Shown here in pieces: positions 46,278 to 57,784 of a DNA stretch of 64,000 nt (its first letter is position 1; every line of letters begins with the position of its first letter). The notes beneath the pieces were generated by a model, which was given only the letters and a program-made list of their open reading frames with translations, was not told where the DNA came from and did not search any database. The stretch is from contig CP136063.1 of NCBI GenBank assembly GCA_032622095.1, positions 85,351,980-85,415,979 of the forward strand, read 5' to 3'. The stretch comes from Siphonodentalium dalli (lineage: Eukaryota; Mollusca; Scaphopoda; Gadilida; Siphonodentaliidae). A program made the position numbers and the translations under genes.

Positions 46278-46594
46278 TTAACCCTATCTATAGAGTATCT
46301 ATAATGTCATATACATGCATGAGATTAACGTCAATGTCATAGCAATAATTATTAACAAATTCGGGTCGAAAGGTCCAATAATTCTGTTTACGTGTGCTAT
46401 CATAATATATTGCACTTTATATACATTGGGACATTATATTAATCAAAATATCTCCTATACAAATCATTTATAAATCAGATGATCAATTGAAGTTATGTCT
46501 ACATAAAAATGACACTTCCTGAAACAACATATATGTCGTTCCACTCGCGAACCATATGGCGACATATGTGTCGTTATACTCGCCAAAGGGTTAA
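46278..46594. mobile_element. Possible TTAACCC-ended element
   Basis: TTAACCCTATC at 46278 and CGCCAAAGGGTTAA ending at 46594. Inner GACATATGTGTCG and CATATATGTCG are near-repeats. The ends are only weakly inverted. Confidence 0.35.
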
Positions 46595-46824
46595 ATATAT
46601 CGGGGGGTATTGTTGGATATTGTAATTAACAGTGTGGAGGAATTAAAATGTATTAATATGCAGCTAGGATAATTATGACACAAAACACACTTGGCAAGTT
46701 AATATAGGTATGAATGCACATTTTGATCGATTAGAAGAAACTATTGCTAACACTAATTACATAAAAGTATATAGACCGATAGACCATAATGTCTTGACCT
46801 GTGTATAGTGACTATAGTCACTTA

Positions 46825-47334
46825 TCTCATATATATTTTGAAGACCTCTGTCTGTATGTATGTTTGTCTGTCTGTCTGTCTGTCATTTATACAAATCTAC
46901 GATTCTCGACCGATCGGGACGAAACTTGGTACGTGTGTGTAGTTTGACCAGGCGGTGAACGTTGTCGTATTGGCGAGCCCGTGCGGCGCCCGCTTCGCGC
47001 ATGCGCAGACGAGATCTCGGAAACAGGTGGAGCTATCGACTTGAAATTTGCTATGTGAATGTATCTTGCCCCGGATACGAATTTTATCGGGTCGCCGAGC
47101 CGGTGCGACGCCAGCTTCGCGCATGCGCAGACCAGATCTCGGAAACGGGTGGAGCTATCGACTTGAAACTTGCTATGTGAATGTATCTTGCCCCGGATAC
47201 GAATGTTATCGGGTCGCCGAGCCCGTGCGACGCCAGCTTCGCGCATGCGCAGACCAGATCTCGGAAACGGGTGGAGCTATCGACTTGAAATTTGGTTTTT
47301 GAATAGCCCGGACAACGTCGGGCTCATCGGCTAG
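46825..47334 (+). mobile_element. Helitron-like element with three 128-bp tandem units
   Basis: Starts TCTCATATATATTTTG after A, then a (GTCT)n run, and ends with the hairpin AGCCCGGACAACGTCGGGCT and CATCGGCTAG (CTAG at 47331-47334) before T. The body repeats a unit of about 128 bp (GCTTCGCGCATGCGCAGA ... GGTGGAGCTATCGACTTGAA) three times. This GC-rich body stands out against AT-rich flanks. No Rep/helicase coding. Confidence 0.7.
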
Positions 47335-47937
47335 TCTATTATATATTTTGGAAGATCTGTCTGTCTGTCTGTCTGTGTGTTCGCGATGAACTCGAAAAGT
47401 ACCGAGCCGATTTCGATGAAACTTGGTATGTGGAGGTATTTTCGGCCAGGAACGGGCATAGGCCTATTAATTTGCCCGTGCGACGTGACCTTGACCTTGA
47501 AATCGGGTAATTTCAAGGTCAAACGCCCGAATATCACGGGATTTCGATGAAACTTGGTATGTGGTGATACTTTCGTATGGGGAGTCTCATACGCATATTC
47601 ATTTGCCCGTGCGACGTGACCTTGAACTTGAAATCTGGTGAATTCAAGGTCAAATCGCGAATTTTGATGGGATTTCGACGAAATTTAACGTGGGGTTACG
47701 TTTGTCCACTGAGTGTTTTGGGCGGGTAGAGTCGTGACCCCGACCTGACCTTGACCTTCAAAATGATCAATTCGAGGTCAAATCGGGTAGAACCGGATGG
47801 ATTTCGACGGGCACGTTTGTCGGGTACTTTTGTCCTGGCAGTGTTTTGGACTGGTCAAATCGTTACCCCACTTGATCTTGACCTTCAAAATGAACAATTC
47901 AAGGTCAAAGCCCGGACGAAGTCGGGTCACCTTCTAG
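47335..47937 (+). mobile_element. Helitron-like element, head to tail with the previous one
   Basis: Starts TCTATTATATATTTTGG immediately after the preceding CTAG, has (GTCT)n, blocks of GACGTGACCTTGACCTTGAA, and ends AGCCCGGACGAAGTCGGGTC then ACCTTCTAG before T. The internal hairpin plus CTAG fits the Helitron 3' end. Confidence 0.7.
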
Positions 47938-48143
47938 TATACTCTATTTTACCCCAACATTGTCCAAGAACCACCAGTGTTACAAGTACATATGTATTAT
48001 GACATCTGCGAAAGCATGACAGACTGTGATTGGATGTAAATGCGTAACTGCAGTAGCATAAACTCTAAATTAAATCATACACGGCACCGGCGAGACAGCC
48101 AGATACGGGAAACGGTATGATGCGGAAACTGCCCTGTCATTTG

Positions 48144-48388
48144 AGCTCCATAAATAACAAATTTAGTTGTTTGCCCCATAAACGAGAAAGATTGGGCTGA
48201 TTTGAAAATATACAAATCGGAATGCCGAAATGGTACCGATCCCGAATCGGGTCCCCGGTGTCGACAGCTCCATAAATAACAAATTTAGTTGTTTGCCCCA
48301 TAAACGAGAAAGATTGGGCTGATTCGAAAATATACAAATCGGAATGCCGAAATGGTATCGATCCCGAATCGGGTCCCCGGTGTCGACA
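48144..48388. repeat. 122-bp tandem duplication (2 copies)
   Basis: AGCTCCATAAATAACAAATT ... GGTCCCCGGTGTCGAC occurs twice (48144-48265, 48266-48388) with about two differences. It adjoins a GATTCG / AGGGCCCT end like that of 5652-6337. Confidence 0.9.
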
Positions 48389-48429
48389 CCGAATCGAATC
48401 ATCGAAGCTTCACAGGGCCCTAGCATGGA

Positions 48430-49268
48430 CTCGATCTGCATGTGCAAATTCCTTTTTAGGAGGCGGTCAAGTGACCAATTTTGAATGGGCATTTCCATAC
48501 AAATCTCTGCAGCAAAAGTTACAGAATTGCAAATATTATGGGTGTGACCTTGTACGGTATTGAAAACAATACACATTTATCTGACGGGTCGGCTTGGAAT
48601 TTGTTCCATTAGAATGTTCATGTATTTTAAAAAAATTTTTTATTGATTATTCAAAACTAGGTCAAGTGTTGTAATTTGAGAAAAAAATTCTGAAAAATAA
48701 ATTTATAGCAAAATTGTCTAATTACCAAGCCCAGCCGTCAGTTAAATGTTTTGTCTGTTTAATGATATGGCTGCTTTAGTTCCCAGACAATGACCTCCCC
48801 TTAACAATGATGTCTAAAAGGCCACTGGCTTATCACAACATTTTGAATCTCATGCTTTTCTTGTAATTTTAGCACGGGCATGGTCAAATATTAGCAATGA
48901 GTCGTAAGGAATATATTGTGCTCCATCTAATCGTAATGGAATTGCAATGCGATATATCATTGCAAGGTGCCATGGATAACATGACTATCACTCCCTGCAT
49001 TGACAAAAAAATCAATGAAATTCGATAGGAAGTTATGTAATAAAGTAGCCTTTCTCTTTGAGTTTGGCTCTTTGACGCAGGTGATTATTCTACTGGTTAT
49101 GTTCCGCTGATATCCTACTCGGTTTCATGGTTTGCACTGATGCTTGCCAAATAACAGTACAAAAATAATTAACATTTGGCAAAAATAAACATTTTTGCCA
49201 AAAGTTTTGGTCTATAGAGACCTTATATGTTTCGATGCAGAAATGCTAATTACCATGCACATTATAAG
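48430..49268. other. Single-copy stretch without recognised genes
   Basis: No long frame or splice-bounded exon that I can support. A TTTGGCAAAAATAAACATTT inverted motif lies near 49175. Confidence 0.4.
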
Positions 49269-49405
49269 TTATTGTGGTGGATTGACGGTAACATGGTGTG
49301 ACATTGACGGCTTGGAGTTTATGTTCAACCGAGTCGACAACGAGGTTGAACATACACTACAAGCCGTCAATGTCACACCATGTTACTGTCAATCCACCAC
49401 AATAA
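49269..49405. repeat. Long palindrome, 137 bp
   Basis: TTATTGTGGTGGATTGACGG pairs with its complement at 49386-49405. The inner arms include ACATGGTGTGACATTGACGG and GTTCAACC/GGTTGAAC around GAGTCGACAACGA. Few mismatches. Confidence 0.85.
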
Positions 49406-49680
49406 CGTGTATGTTCTGCTGACAGTCCTTGTCATTCTTAGAAATTTGACATTTATTCCGAAGAATGATCAACAGAAAATGTCAAAATCTCCTATCGCTC
49501 TCGCCATAACGTTGTTCAACGTAAATGACGTCATGAAAAAAGCAGGCCAGTGAGAGACGATGAAACGGTTGTCTTGGTTTCCCTTATATTGACGGCTCGA
49601 GACGAAAACATAGGATATGTTGCGCGGCTCTCTGACCAATCAACGACGAGGTTTCTTACTGGAGGCGGAACATAATTGTG

Positions 49681-49750
49681 TAGATCATGCCATAAATCTC
49701 TACTGTGGCTAATGCCCATTAGCCGGAGTAGAGATTCATGGCATGATCTA
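49681..49750. repeat. Palindrome of 70 bp
   Basis: TAGATCATGCCATAAATCTC pairs with GAGATTCATGGCATGATCTA; the inner arms are TACTGTGGCTAATG / CATTAGCCGGAGTA. Confidence 0.85.
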
Positions 49751-50249
49751 ATAATGGTGATGTTCTGAAATAAGAGATATTCTTTTACATTGACCAAACC
49801 ACTTTGGAACTTTCCAAGCAGCTATAGCGGACCGGAATGGGTTGGCCCGAAGCAGACTGGACTGCCTTGGTAGCAGATTGGACCACCCTCGGTCTGCATT
49901 CATAACCAAATGTCATTGACTTTAGGAGTTAGCAATACCAGTACATGTAGAATAGCTGACCTTCCGAGAGTTGGATGGAGAGACCAGCAATATCTAAGCA
50001 TTATATCCACCACACTGCATCTTTTTAATATGCTGTGTTCAAAGAGAATGTCAGACAGATTAATTAGCTTTGAGAGGGTTAATTAATTGGCCTTGGCACT
50101 GGTGCTGTCTGTAGGTGTCTTTTCTGACATCAGTACAGTTCCCATTGATTGCATTGGTCCTATCCAATCAGACACTTGTCAGTGCAATCAGGCTCGAAAG
50201 GACACAAATAGAATGAAAGACTCTAGATTGGCTTCCCATGATTGGCCAG

Positions 50250-50496
50250 GACATATTGACTTCTGTAAACTATAATTTATTTCTTCTCTATCTGATTAGG
50301 GCTATTCAAACAGGCAAAATGCAACACCCAACTAAAAGCTGCTGCAATATAATATTGCCTAGGCAATAACAGTGACATATTGACTTGGGTAAACTATAAT
50401 TTATTTCATCTTTATCTGTTCAGTTCCTGGAAATCACACAAGAAATAGACAATGCCCAAGTAATATGTGAGGCAAAATAACATTGCCTAGGCAATT
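50250..50496. repeat. Two-copy tandem repeat of about 124 bp
   Basis: GACATATTGACTT...AACTATAATTTATTTC begins near 50250 and 50373. Each unit ends in ATTGCCTAGGCAAT, a palindrome. A third diverged piece precedes the LINE near 52620-52670, suggesting that the LINE landed in the same repeat. Confidence 0.6.
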
Positions 50497-52640
50497 ATTA
50501 TGTGTACCCATACCATGTATGGTACACATAATGCCGACGTCCGGATTAACTGTCCGTCCGTCTGTCGAGCCGTCTGTCCGTCCGTCCGTCTGTCTGTCTG
50601 TCCGTCTGTCCGTAGACACTTGCTATCCGATTCATTTACTTGAATATTTTTTATCGGATCTTGTTAAAATTTTATGTGCATGTTTATGATGACACACTCC
50701 TCACCTGTATAGTTTTTGGTATCGATCGGTTCATCGGTTTAGAAATTATTAACACTTTGCATCCGCACATAGGCATGAGCTATCTGATGCTGTAACCAAA
50801 GTATTTTTTGTCCGATTGTTTTCATATTTGATATGTAGGTTTATAATGACACACCCCTCACCTGTATAGTTTTTGGTATCGATTGGTTGATCGGTTTAGA
50901 AAATAATTAACCATGCACACAAATGCTATCTGATGCATCTAAGTCAAACTGTTTTCTTCTGATATGCCTCATATTTCTTACCTAGGTTTTTCTTAGCATG
51001 TTCTTTATCTGTATGGTTTTTGGTATCGTTTAATTAAAGCTTTTGAAACTTATGTTTACTTAGAACTCACGCAAGCTGCTATGACTCAAAACATTTTTCA
51101 TCTGATCTACACCAAATTTGGTACATGTGGTCCTCACCCCGAAATACAGATCAAGTTCAAATTTGGGTTTGATCCGATATATTTTAACAGAGTTATGGCC
51201 CTTTATAATTCAAGTAATTTACTACCTATATGCCCTGTGGGAGTTTAAGACAAATGACTTTACACAGTAATCTGCTTTATTGGAATCAGAGAATGACACT
51301 GGATACTAACTGCTAAACCACTGGCTGCTCCCAGAGCTGTCAAATTTAAGTGATTGATGATTCTTTACTCCATGCAGTTTGTGTGCAATAGTAATTTAAC
51401 CCCCCCTGTTGAAACATGTTCATGGCATTAATACAAATAGTCCATTGTCCATTTGTAGGATGTTCTAGAGCATGGCTGTTTCGAGAATTGTTGGTTACAG
51501 AGACACTGTTGTCTTATCTTGAGAAAAAAATTAATCCACACATTAGTTCTATCATATGATGTCATTGAAAATGATTAACCCTCTCCACACATTATATGTT
51601 CATTCTCCTATTCTATGTCCAGGTTGATCGTGATCCACTTTTCACTTGCATGTATTTCATGATTAAAATTAACCTATTCCATAGACACATGATATCTGAT
51701 AGGCAGATTTTAAATTATATCTTTCGCCTTGGGCCAGGTTCACTAAGAATTTCTATAAGCCACCAATTGAATATTCATCATTTGAGGAAATATCTTATTT
51801 TGAAATTCCCTCTATTGCATTTGGGCTGCAGGATAATAATAATGGTTCTGGTATTCTTGAAGCTGACTTATTGGTCAAATATTTTTCACCCAATCACTTT
51901 TATAATCTCATTCAGGTTGATCGTGACACATTCTTCACGTGTATAGATTTTGGTATTGATTGAATGGTTTTGAGAATATTAACCCAACATTTAATAATAT
52001 TTCTGCTGTTACAGACTGTACGCGATCCAATGTTATGACTCTAATATTTTCAATTTGACCCTTCTCATATCTCTCCTTTTGTTATCTGATAATTCTGTAT
52101 TAAAATATTTTATATCCAACCATTATCAATCATATTTAATATCAAGGTATATACACCCTCACTTATATAGATGTTCAGGTGTTTGTTGGTCTCTAATCTC
52201 AATCATCCCATAACTTTTACTATGCAGCTAACACAACAACATAATCTGTTATGACTCAGGTTCCATTGTAAGAAGTAAATAAATAGAGTTATTATGATGT
52301 TAATATTGTAACTTAATTATATCTTTAACAGCTATGGTGCATCTGTCTGACTGTAGTTGGGCATCATTATCTTTATCAATCTATCACACATACATGTATC
52401 TCTGTTGGAGTGACCTAATAGGTTGAAATCGAATGTCATATCCATGTTCCTATTGTGTTTAAATGAGCAAGTTGCTCAATAAGTCTGATTGCACTAATAA
52501 ATAATAGTACGCTGTGAATTGTTGTTATTCTTGCACTCATAAAAAGATCGCTATCGCCAAGGTATGGGTTAAACATCTGCCGATCGTTTTTACATATTGT
52601 CTTTGGCGATTTATAATATTTTTCCTCTCTATCTGATCAG
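50497..52640. repeat. Diverged repeat region: hairpin, (GTCC)n run, CACCTGTATAG units
   Basis: A hairpin ATTATGTGTACC...GGTACACATAAT (50498-50532) and a CCGTCCGTCTGTC run (50552-50612) precede blocks containing CACCTGTATAGTTTTTGGTA near 50703, 50870, 51010 and 51937. No coding sequence. Confidence 0.5.
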
Positions 52641-52660
52641 TGTTCGAAATTCACACATAA

Positions 52661-54034
52661 ATAGGCAAATCTAAAGACCCAACAATTCTAAGTAACTACA
52701 GGCCAGTATCTGTGCTACCCATTGTCTCAAAAATTCTTGAAAAACTGATGTACAACAGAATGGATAAATACCTTACAAAATACAATATTCTATATAGTAG
52801 CCAATATGGCTTCAGAAAAAATCACTCAACTATTCTTGCTTTAACTGATTTATTAGAAAAAATAACTCAAGCTTTAGATAAAAAAGAACACACCATTGGA
52901 GTATTTTTAGATTTATCCAAGGCATTTGACACAATAAACCACAATATAATGATTAATAAACTTGAACACTATGGCTGTCGGGGGGTTGCACTGAACTGGT
53001 TCCGCAGCTACCTGTCAAATAGAAAGCAATCTGTACAGTATGAAGGCAACTTTTCATGCCAAACAAATATAACCTGTGGCGTGCCACAGGGATCAATACT
53101 TGGCCCTCTTCTCTTTCTTATATACATGAATGATCTTCCAAATGTGTGCAAAGAATTAAAGGTAATACTATTTGCTGATGATACAAATGCATTTTACTCA
53201 GATAAAGACATTATTAATGCTTATGATGTTGTTAACAAAGAAATGGAGGCAATGAACAAATGGTTTCTAGCTAACAAATTATCTTTAAATCTTGATAAAA
53301 CAAACTATATGCTTTTCACAAATACAGATCTTTGTAAGTTGTTAAATTTTCTACCGGAGCTAAAAATTAATGATAAACCGGTCCAAAGGGTTAAAAACAC
53401 TAAATTCCTAGGAATTAATATTGAAGAAACTTTGTCATGGGATTTACATGTGGATACAATTGTCAATAAATTATCGAGAAACCTAGGAGTCATGCGTAAG
53501 GTTAGTGAGTTTGTACCAAAGGATACGATGAAATCACTTTATTCGATACTTATTATCCCATACCTCACCTATTGTAATGCTATTTGGAGTGCGACAACAG
53601 TGAAAAATTTTCAAAAACTTGAAAAAATACAAAACAAAGCAATTGCAACACTGTCCTATGGAAATAAAAAAAATACCCAGGAAATATGCAAGAAACACAA
53701 TTTATTGCTGCTTGAAGACATTGGAAATATGCAACTGCTTAAAATTTTACATGATTTCCACCACAAGAAACTCCCTAAATCACTGACTTCCCTATTTACA
53801 AGCCTACATGATATCCATAATTACAATACATGGTCCAAAGCTAATTCAAATCTATTCTGTGTATTTAAAAGAATGAAAAAAGCAAAAAATGCCCTATCAA
53901 CCAAAGCCAGATGCCTGTGGAATGAACTACCAACTGACTGCAAACCCAGAATAGAAATTGATAGCAATTACTCAAAATATCTGAAAGAATATTTCATTAA
54001 CAAGCAACATAAACCAACCTCCCCCACTGAATAG
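52661..54034 (+). CDS. Non-LTR retrotransposon reverse transcriptase, 5'-truncated, frame intact
   Basis: The frame is open from 52661 (a stop precedes it) through the stop ending at 54034. The first GTG-initiated frame is 440 codons from 52712. Counting from there: the entry motif NYRPVSVLP lies just upstream of and into residue 3, SQYGFRKNHST is at 30-40, FLDLSKAFDTINH at 65-77 (first catalytic Asp), GVPQGSILGPLLF at 123-135, and the catalytic FADD at 154-157. The rest fits the thumb and C-terminal part of the jockey/CR1-type polymerase. Endonuclease and ORF1 are missing, so this is a 5'-truncated dead-on-arrival copy. The lack of frameshifts or stops suggests a recent insertion. FADD replaces the commoner YADD, seen in several lineages. 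No host function is implied. Confidence 0.92.
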   Translation: MGKSKDPTILSNYRPVSVLPIVSKILEKLMYNRMDKYLTKYNILYSSQYGFRKNHSTILALTDLLEKITQALDKKEHTIGVFLDLSKAFDTINHNIMINKLEHYGCRGVALNWFRSYLSNRKQSVQYEGNFSCQTNITCGVPQGSILGPLLFLIYMNDLPNVCKELKVILFADDTNAFYSDKDIINAYDVVNKEMEAMNKWFLANKLSLNLDKTNYMLFTNTDLCKLLNFLPELKINDKPVQRVKNTKFLGINIEETLSWDLHVDTIVNKLSRNLGVMRKVSEFVPKDTMKSLYSILIIPYLTYCNAIWSATTVKNFQKLEKIQNKAIATLSYGNKKNTQEICKKHNLLLLEDIGNMQLLKILHDFHHKKLPKSLTSLFTSLHDIHNYNTWSKANSNLFCVFKRMKKAKNALSTKARCLWNELPTDCKPRIEIDSNYSKYLKEYFINKQHKPTSPTE

Positions 54035-54160
54035 TACTCCTCCCTGGTTAGTGTAAACATATTTTATTGCATAATAATATCGCAACGGGATTGAGACACA
54101 AGTTTTACAACTTACAAATGGTCTCTCTCCCCACATAATTGTATTACACAAAATGAACAT
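54035..54160 (+). mobile_element. LINE 3' untranslated region
   Basis: Follows the reverse-transcriptase stop. AAACATATTTTATTGCATAA and GGGATTGAGACACAAGTTTT recur at about 63386-63450 with GGGATTGGGGCACAAGTTAT, so this piece is a repeated 3' end. The exact 3' terminus is not clear. Confidence 0.5.
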
Positions 54161-54729
54161 AAAATATAATCACACACAAACATTATAATTCATATGTACA
54201 ACATCTTTTCACTTATAACAATATAATGATATAATCGCGAGTGTGACAATAACGCTGGATATTTCTCTTTATGGGGGGGGGGGGTTCGTCCTGTGGGTCG
54301 GTGGCTCCTCCCTGGTTACCGACATGTACTCTAATAGTAGTACAAAACAGAGTTCTGTCACCACAGGGCTATTCAGATTAGGACAAGCTCCTTATTGTTT
54401 CATGCTCTTAATGTATAATTCCTCCTACTCTGATTAGCCCTACATGGTGAGGGGAAAGAACAGTCTGAATATTTCAACTGCATGTATTATATATATAACG
54501 TGTCATCCCATACTGAAATCCGTACATTAACCAATGGATAACTCAGAATGAACCAAATCTAATCTATCGAAACATGTCTCAACCTCTGCATCTGTACATA
54601 GTAATTATAAGTAAATAAATTATAATATAATATTTAGAAGTCCTGGATTGACTCATGTGGGTTGTGATATGATGCATCTACATCAGGTCGCAGCATGAGA
54701 AGGAACTTGGTATTACATGACCAATTATT

Positions 54730-56565
54730 AGCTCAACTTACTTTTGTAAGTTTGAGCTATTGCCATGGTTTGGCGTCCGTCGTCCGTGTGTGCGTGTGTC
54801 CGTCAACAATTTCCTTTGGCGCGGGCTACAGGTCGTACCTTTGGTCTGATCTTTATGAAATTTTGCATGAATGTTGACATTGACATGTAGATGGGAACGA
54901 GTCATTTTGGGGTCATTCGGCCAAAAAACATGGCCGCTGGTGGCCATCTTGGATTTCAAAATTCAATCCATTGGCGCGGCTACAGGTCGTACTGTTCGTT
55001 TGATCATCATGAAATTTGTCATGGATGTTAATATTGACATGTAGATGGGAATGAGTCATTTTGGGGTCGTTCGGCCGAAAAACATGGCCGTCAGCAGCCA
55101 TCTTGGATTTTACTCTTTGCATGACTAAATACTTTGGCGCAGGCTACAGGTCGTAGTTTTGATCGGAACTTCATGAAATTTGTCATGGATGTTAACAATG
55201 ACATGTAGATGGGAACGAGTGATTTTGGGGTTGTTCAGCCAAAAAACATGGCCGCCAGCAGCCATCTTGGATTTTACTCTTTGCATGACTAAATCCTTTG
55301 GCGCGGGCTACAGGTCGTACCTTTGGTCTGATCTTTATGAAATTTGTCATGAATGTTGACATTGACATGTAGATGGGAACGAGTCATTTTGGGGTCATTC
55401 GGCCAAAAAACATGGCCGCTGGTGGCCATTTTGGATTTCAAAATTCAATCCATTGGCGCGGGCTACAGGTCGTACTGTTCGTCTGATCATTATGAAATTT
55501 GTCATGGATGTTAATATTGACATGTAGATGGGAACGAGTCATTTTGGGGTCGTTCGGCCAAAAAACATGGCCGCTGGCAGCCATCTTGGATTTTACTCTT
55601 TGCATGACTAAATCCTTTGGCGCAGGCTACAGGTCGTAGTTTTGATCAGAACTTCATGAAATTTGTCATGGATGTTAACAATGGCATGTAGATGGGAACG
55701 AGTGATTTTGGGGTTGTTCGGCCAAAAAACATGGCCGCCAGCAGCCATCATGGATTTTACTCTTTGCATGACTAAATCCTTTGGCGCGGGCTACAGGTCG
55801 TACCTATGGTCTGATCTTTATGAATTTTGTCATGAATGTTGACATTGACATGTAGATGGGAACGAGTCATTTTGGGGTCATTCGGCCAAAAAACATGGCC
55901 GCTGGTGGCCATTTTGGATTTCAAAATTCAATCCATTAGCGCGGGCTACAGGTCGTGCTGTTCGTCTTATCATCATGAAATTTGTCATGGATGTTAATAT
56001 TGACATGTAGATGGGAACGAGTGATTTTGGGGTCGTTCAGCCAAAAAACATGGCCGCCAGCAGCCATCTTGGATTTTACTCTTTGATGACTAAATACTTT
56101 GGCGCGGGCTACAGGTTGTAGCTTTGGTAAGAACTTCATGAAATTTGTCATGGATGTTAACAATGACATGTAGATGGGAACGAGTGATTTTGGGGTCGTT
56201 CGGCCAAAAAACATGGCCACCAGCAGCCATCTTGGATTTTACTCTTTCAATGATTAAATCCTTTGGCGCGGGTTACAGGTCGTACCTTTGGTCTGACCTT
56301 TATGAAATTTGTCATGAATATTGATATTGACATGTATATTCGAACGAGTTGTTTTGGGGTCATACGGCCAAAAAACATGGCCGCTGGTAGCCATCTTGGA
56401 TTTTACTCTTTGCATGAATAAATCCTTTGGTGCGGGCTACAGGTCGTAGCTTTGGTCGGAACTTCAAGACATTTCAATTAGCACTTTTCCTATTCCTCCA
56501 TTTACTGTCGACCATTAAATTATTCCCCTACCTAAGTTGAGCTACAGTGTCATTGACACTTTCAT
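54730..56565. mobile_element. Second satellite-bearing element with trimeric higher-order units
   Basis: Ends as in 44060-45864 (AGCTCAACTTACTTTTGTAA hairpin; AAGTTGAGCTACAGTGTC terminus). Unit starts near 54820, 54975, 55143, 55308, 55463, 55626, 55791, 55946, 56110, 56271 and 56442. Three unit types alternate: 'GGTCTGATCTTTATGAA', 'TGTTCGTCTGATCATCATG' and 'TTTTGATCGGAACTTCATG', giving a period of about 480-488 bp. Confidence 0.82.
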
Positions 56566-56645
56566 ATCATTGCAACATGAAAATATACTGTGAACTGTGA
56601 CATGCCCACACCCCCTCCCCTCCCCCTGCCCACACTCCTTCCATA

Positions 56646-56902
56646 TTGGATTTTACTCTTTGCATGAATAAATCCTTTGGTGCGGGCTACAGGTCGTAGC
56701 TTTGGTCGGAACTTCAAGACATTTCAATTAGCACTTTTCCTATTCCTCCATTTACTGTCGACCATTAAATTATTCCCCTACCTACATGTAAGTTGAGCTA
56801 CAGTGTCATTGACACTTTCATATCATTGCAACATGAAAATATACTGTGAACTGTGACATTTGGTTTTTGAATAGCCCGGACAACGTCGGGCTCATCGGCT
56901 AG
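56646..56902 (+). mobile_element. Duplicated satellite end fused to a Helitron-like 3' tail
   Basis: 56646-56859 repeats 56396-56603 (end of the satellite element plus flank to ACTGTGACAT) with one 4-bp difference. It is followed at once by TTGGTTTTTGAATAGCCCGG and the same hairpin-CATCGGCTAG tail as at 47300-47334, ending at 56902. Confidence 0.7.
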
Positions 56903-57373
56903 TGTAATATATTTGTATAAGGGTCCTGCCCTCATAAGCCCAGCTTTTGTGGGATCCTGTTGTATATAACATGTTATTATTTGATAATATCAAATAAAAA
57001 CTTATTGAATTGAAACAAAAATAAAAAAAATATTTAGGTAACAGCTGAAGCATAAAAATATTGTCAAGACAATAACCTGATTCTCGGGGCAATGAACTTG
57101 CATCATAATATGCTAAAAAATTGTGGTAAGATATCAGCTAGGCCTGCCAATTTCAATATTCTTCCAAAAATATCAGCAAGCTACTAGTATTAGATAATGA
57201 GCTTTCCCCAACAACTCATCTCAGAAACTGCAAAAACCAAATATCGCACAGATTTAATTTAAGTAGGTTTTGGCATTCAAAATTCACAACCTTGAAAAGG
57301 GGTGACCACTTCACAACCTCGAAAATGGGTGACCAAAATAACTTAAACACTTTTATCTTCTCAACAGTCATTT

Positions 57374-57512
57374 AAGAAATAACTCTTGATTCGATTAAGG
57401 TTATATGCAGTTATAACCAAAAAGTTTGAAGATAAATTCTGTAATAGAAAATTTATCTTCAAACTTTTCGGTTATAACTCATAACCTTAATCGAAACAAA
57501 GAGTTATTTCTT
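57374..57512. repeat. Long palindrome, 139 bp
   Basis: AAGAAATAACTCTTGATTCG pairs with its complement at the far end; inner arms GGTTATAACCGAAAAGTTTG-like and AGATAAATT / AATTTATCT around a 12-base loop. Confidence 0.8.
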
Positions 57513-57652
57513 ATAATTTAATTGGTCATTCCGCAAGAGAACCACCATAAGTAGAAGGTATAAGTTTAAAAGGAGCATAAACCTTTGAGATTATTGCTGA
57601 TGAAGATGACGCACCCAAAGTTAAAATGCTGTCAATCATACTATACATTTAT

Positions 57653-57784
57653 TGCATGGTTTCGAGGTTGACATGAGGATTTATCAACCCGAGGAAGTTA
57701 TAATATTCACCGAGGCCGCAGGCCGAGGTGAATATTAACTTCCAAGGGTTGATAAATCCTCGTGTCAACCTCGAAACCATGCAA
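57653..57784. repeat. Long palindrome with CCGAGGCCGCAGGCCGAGG core
   Basis: TTGCATGGTTTCGAGGTTGA pairs with TCAACCTCGAAACCATGCAA; inner GGATTTATCAACCC and GGGTTGATAAATCC. Resembles the core layout of 14537-14690. Confidence 0.8.

Noticed and set aside
46887-47302. Overlapping 70-120-codon frames on both strands
   Set aside because: They are translations of the three 128-bp tandem units in a Helitron-like element; frames on both strands are open because the unit length leaves them so.
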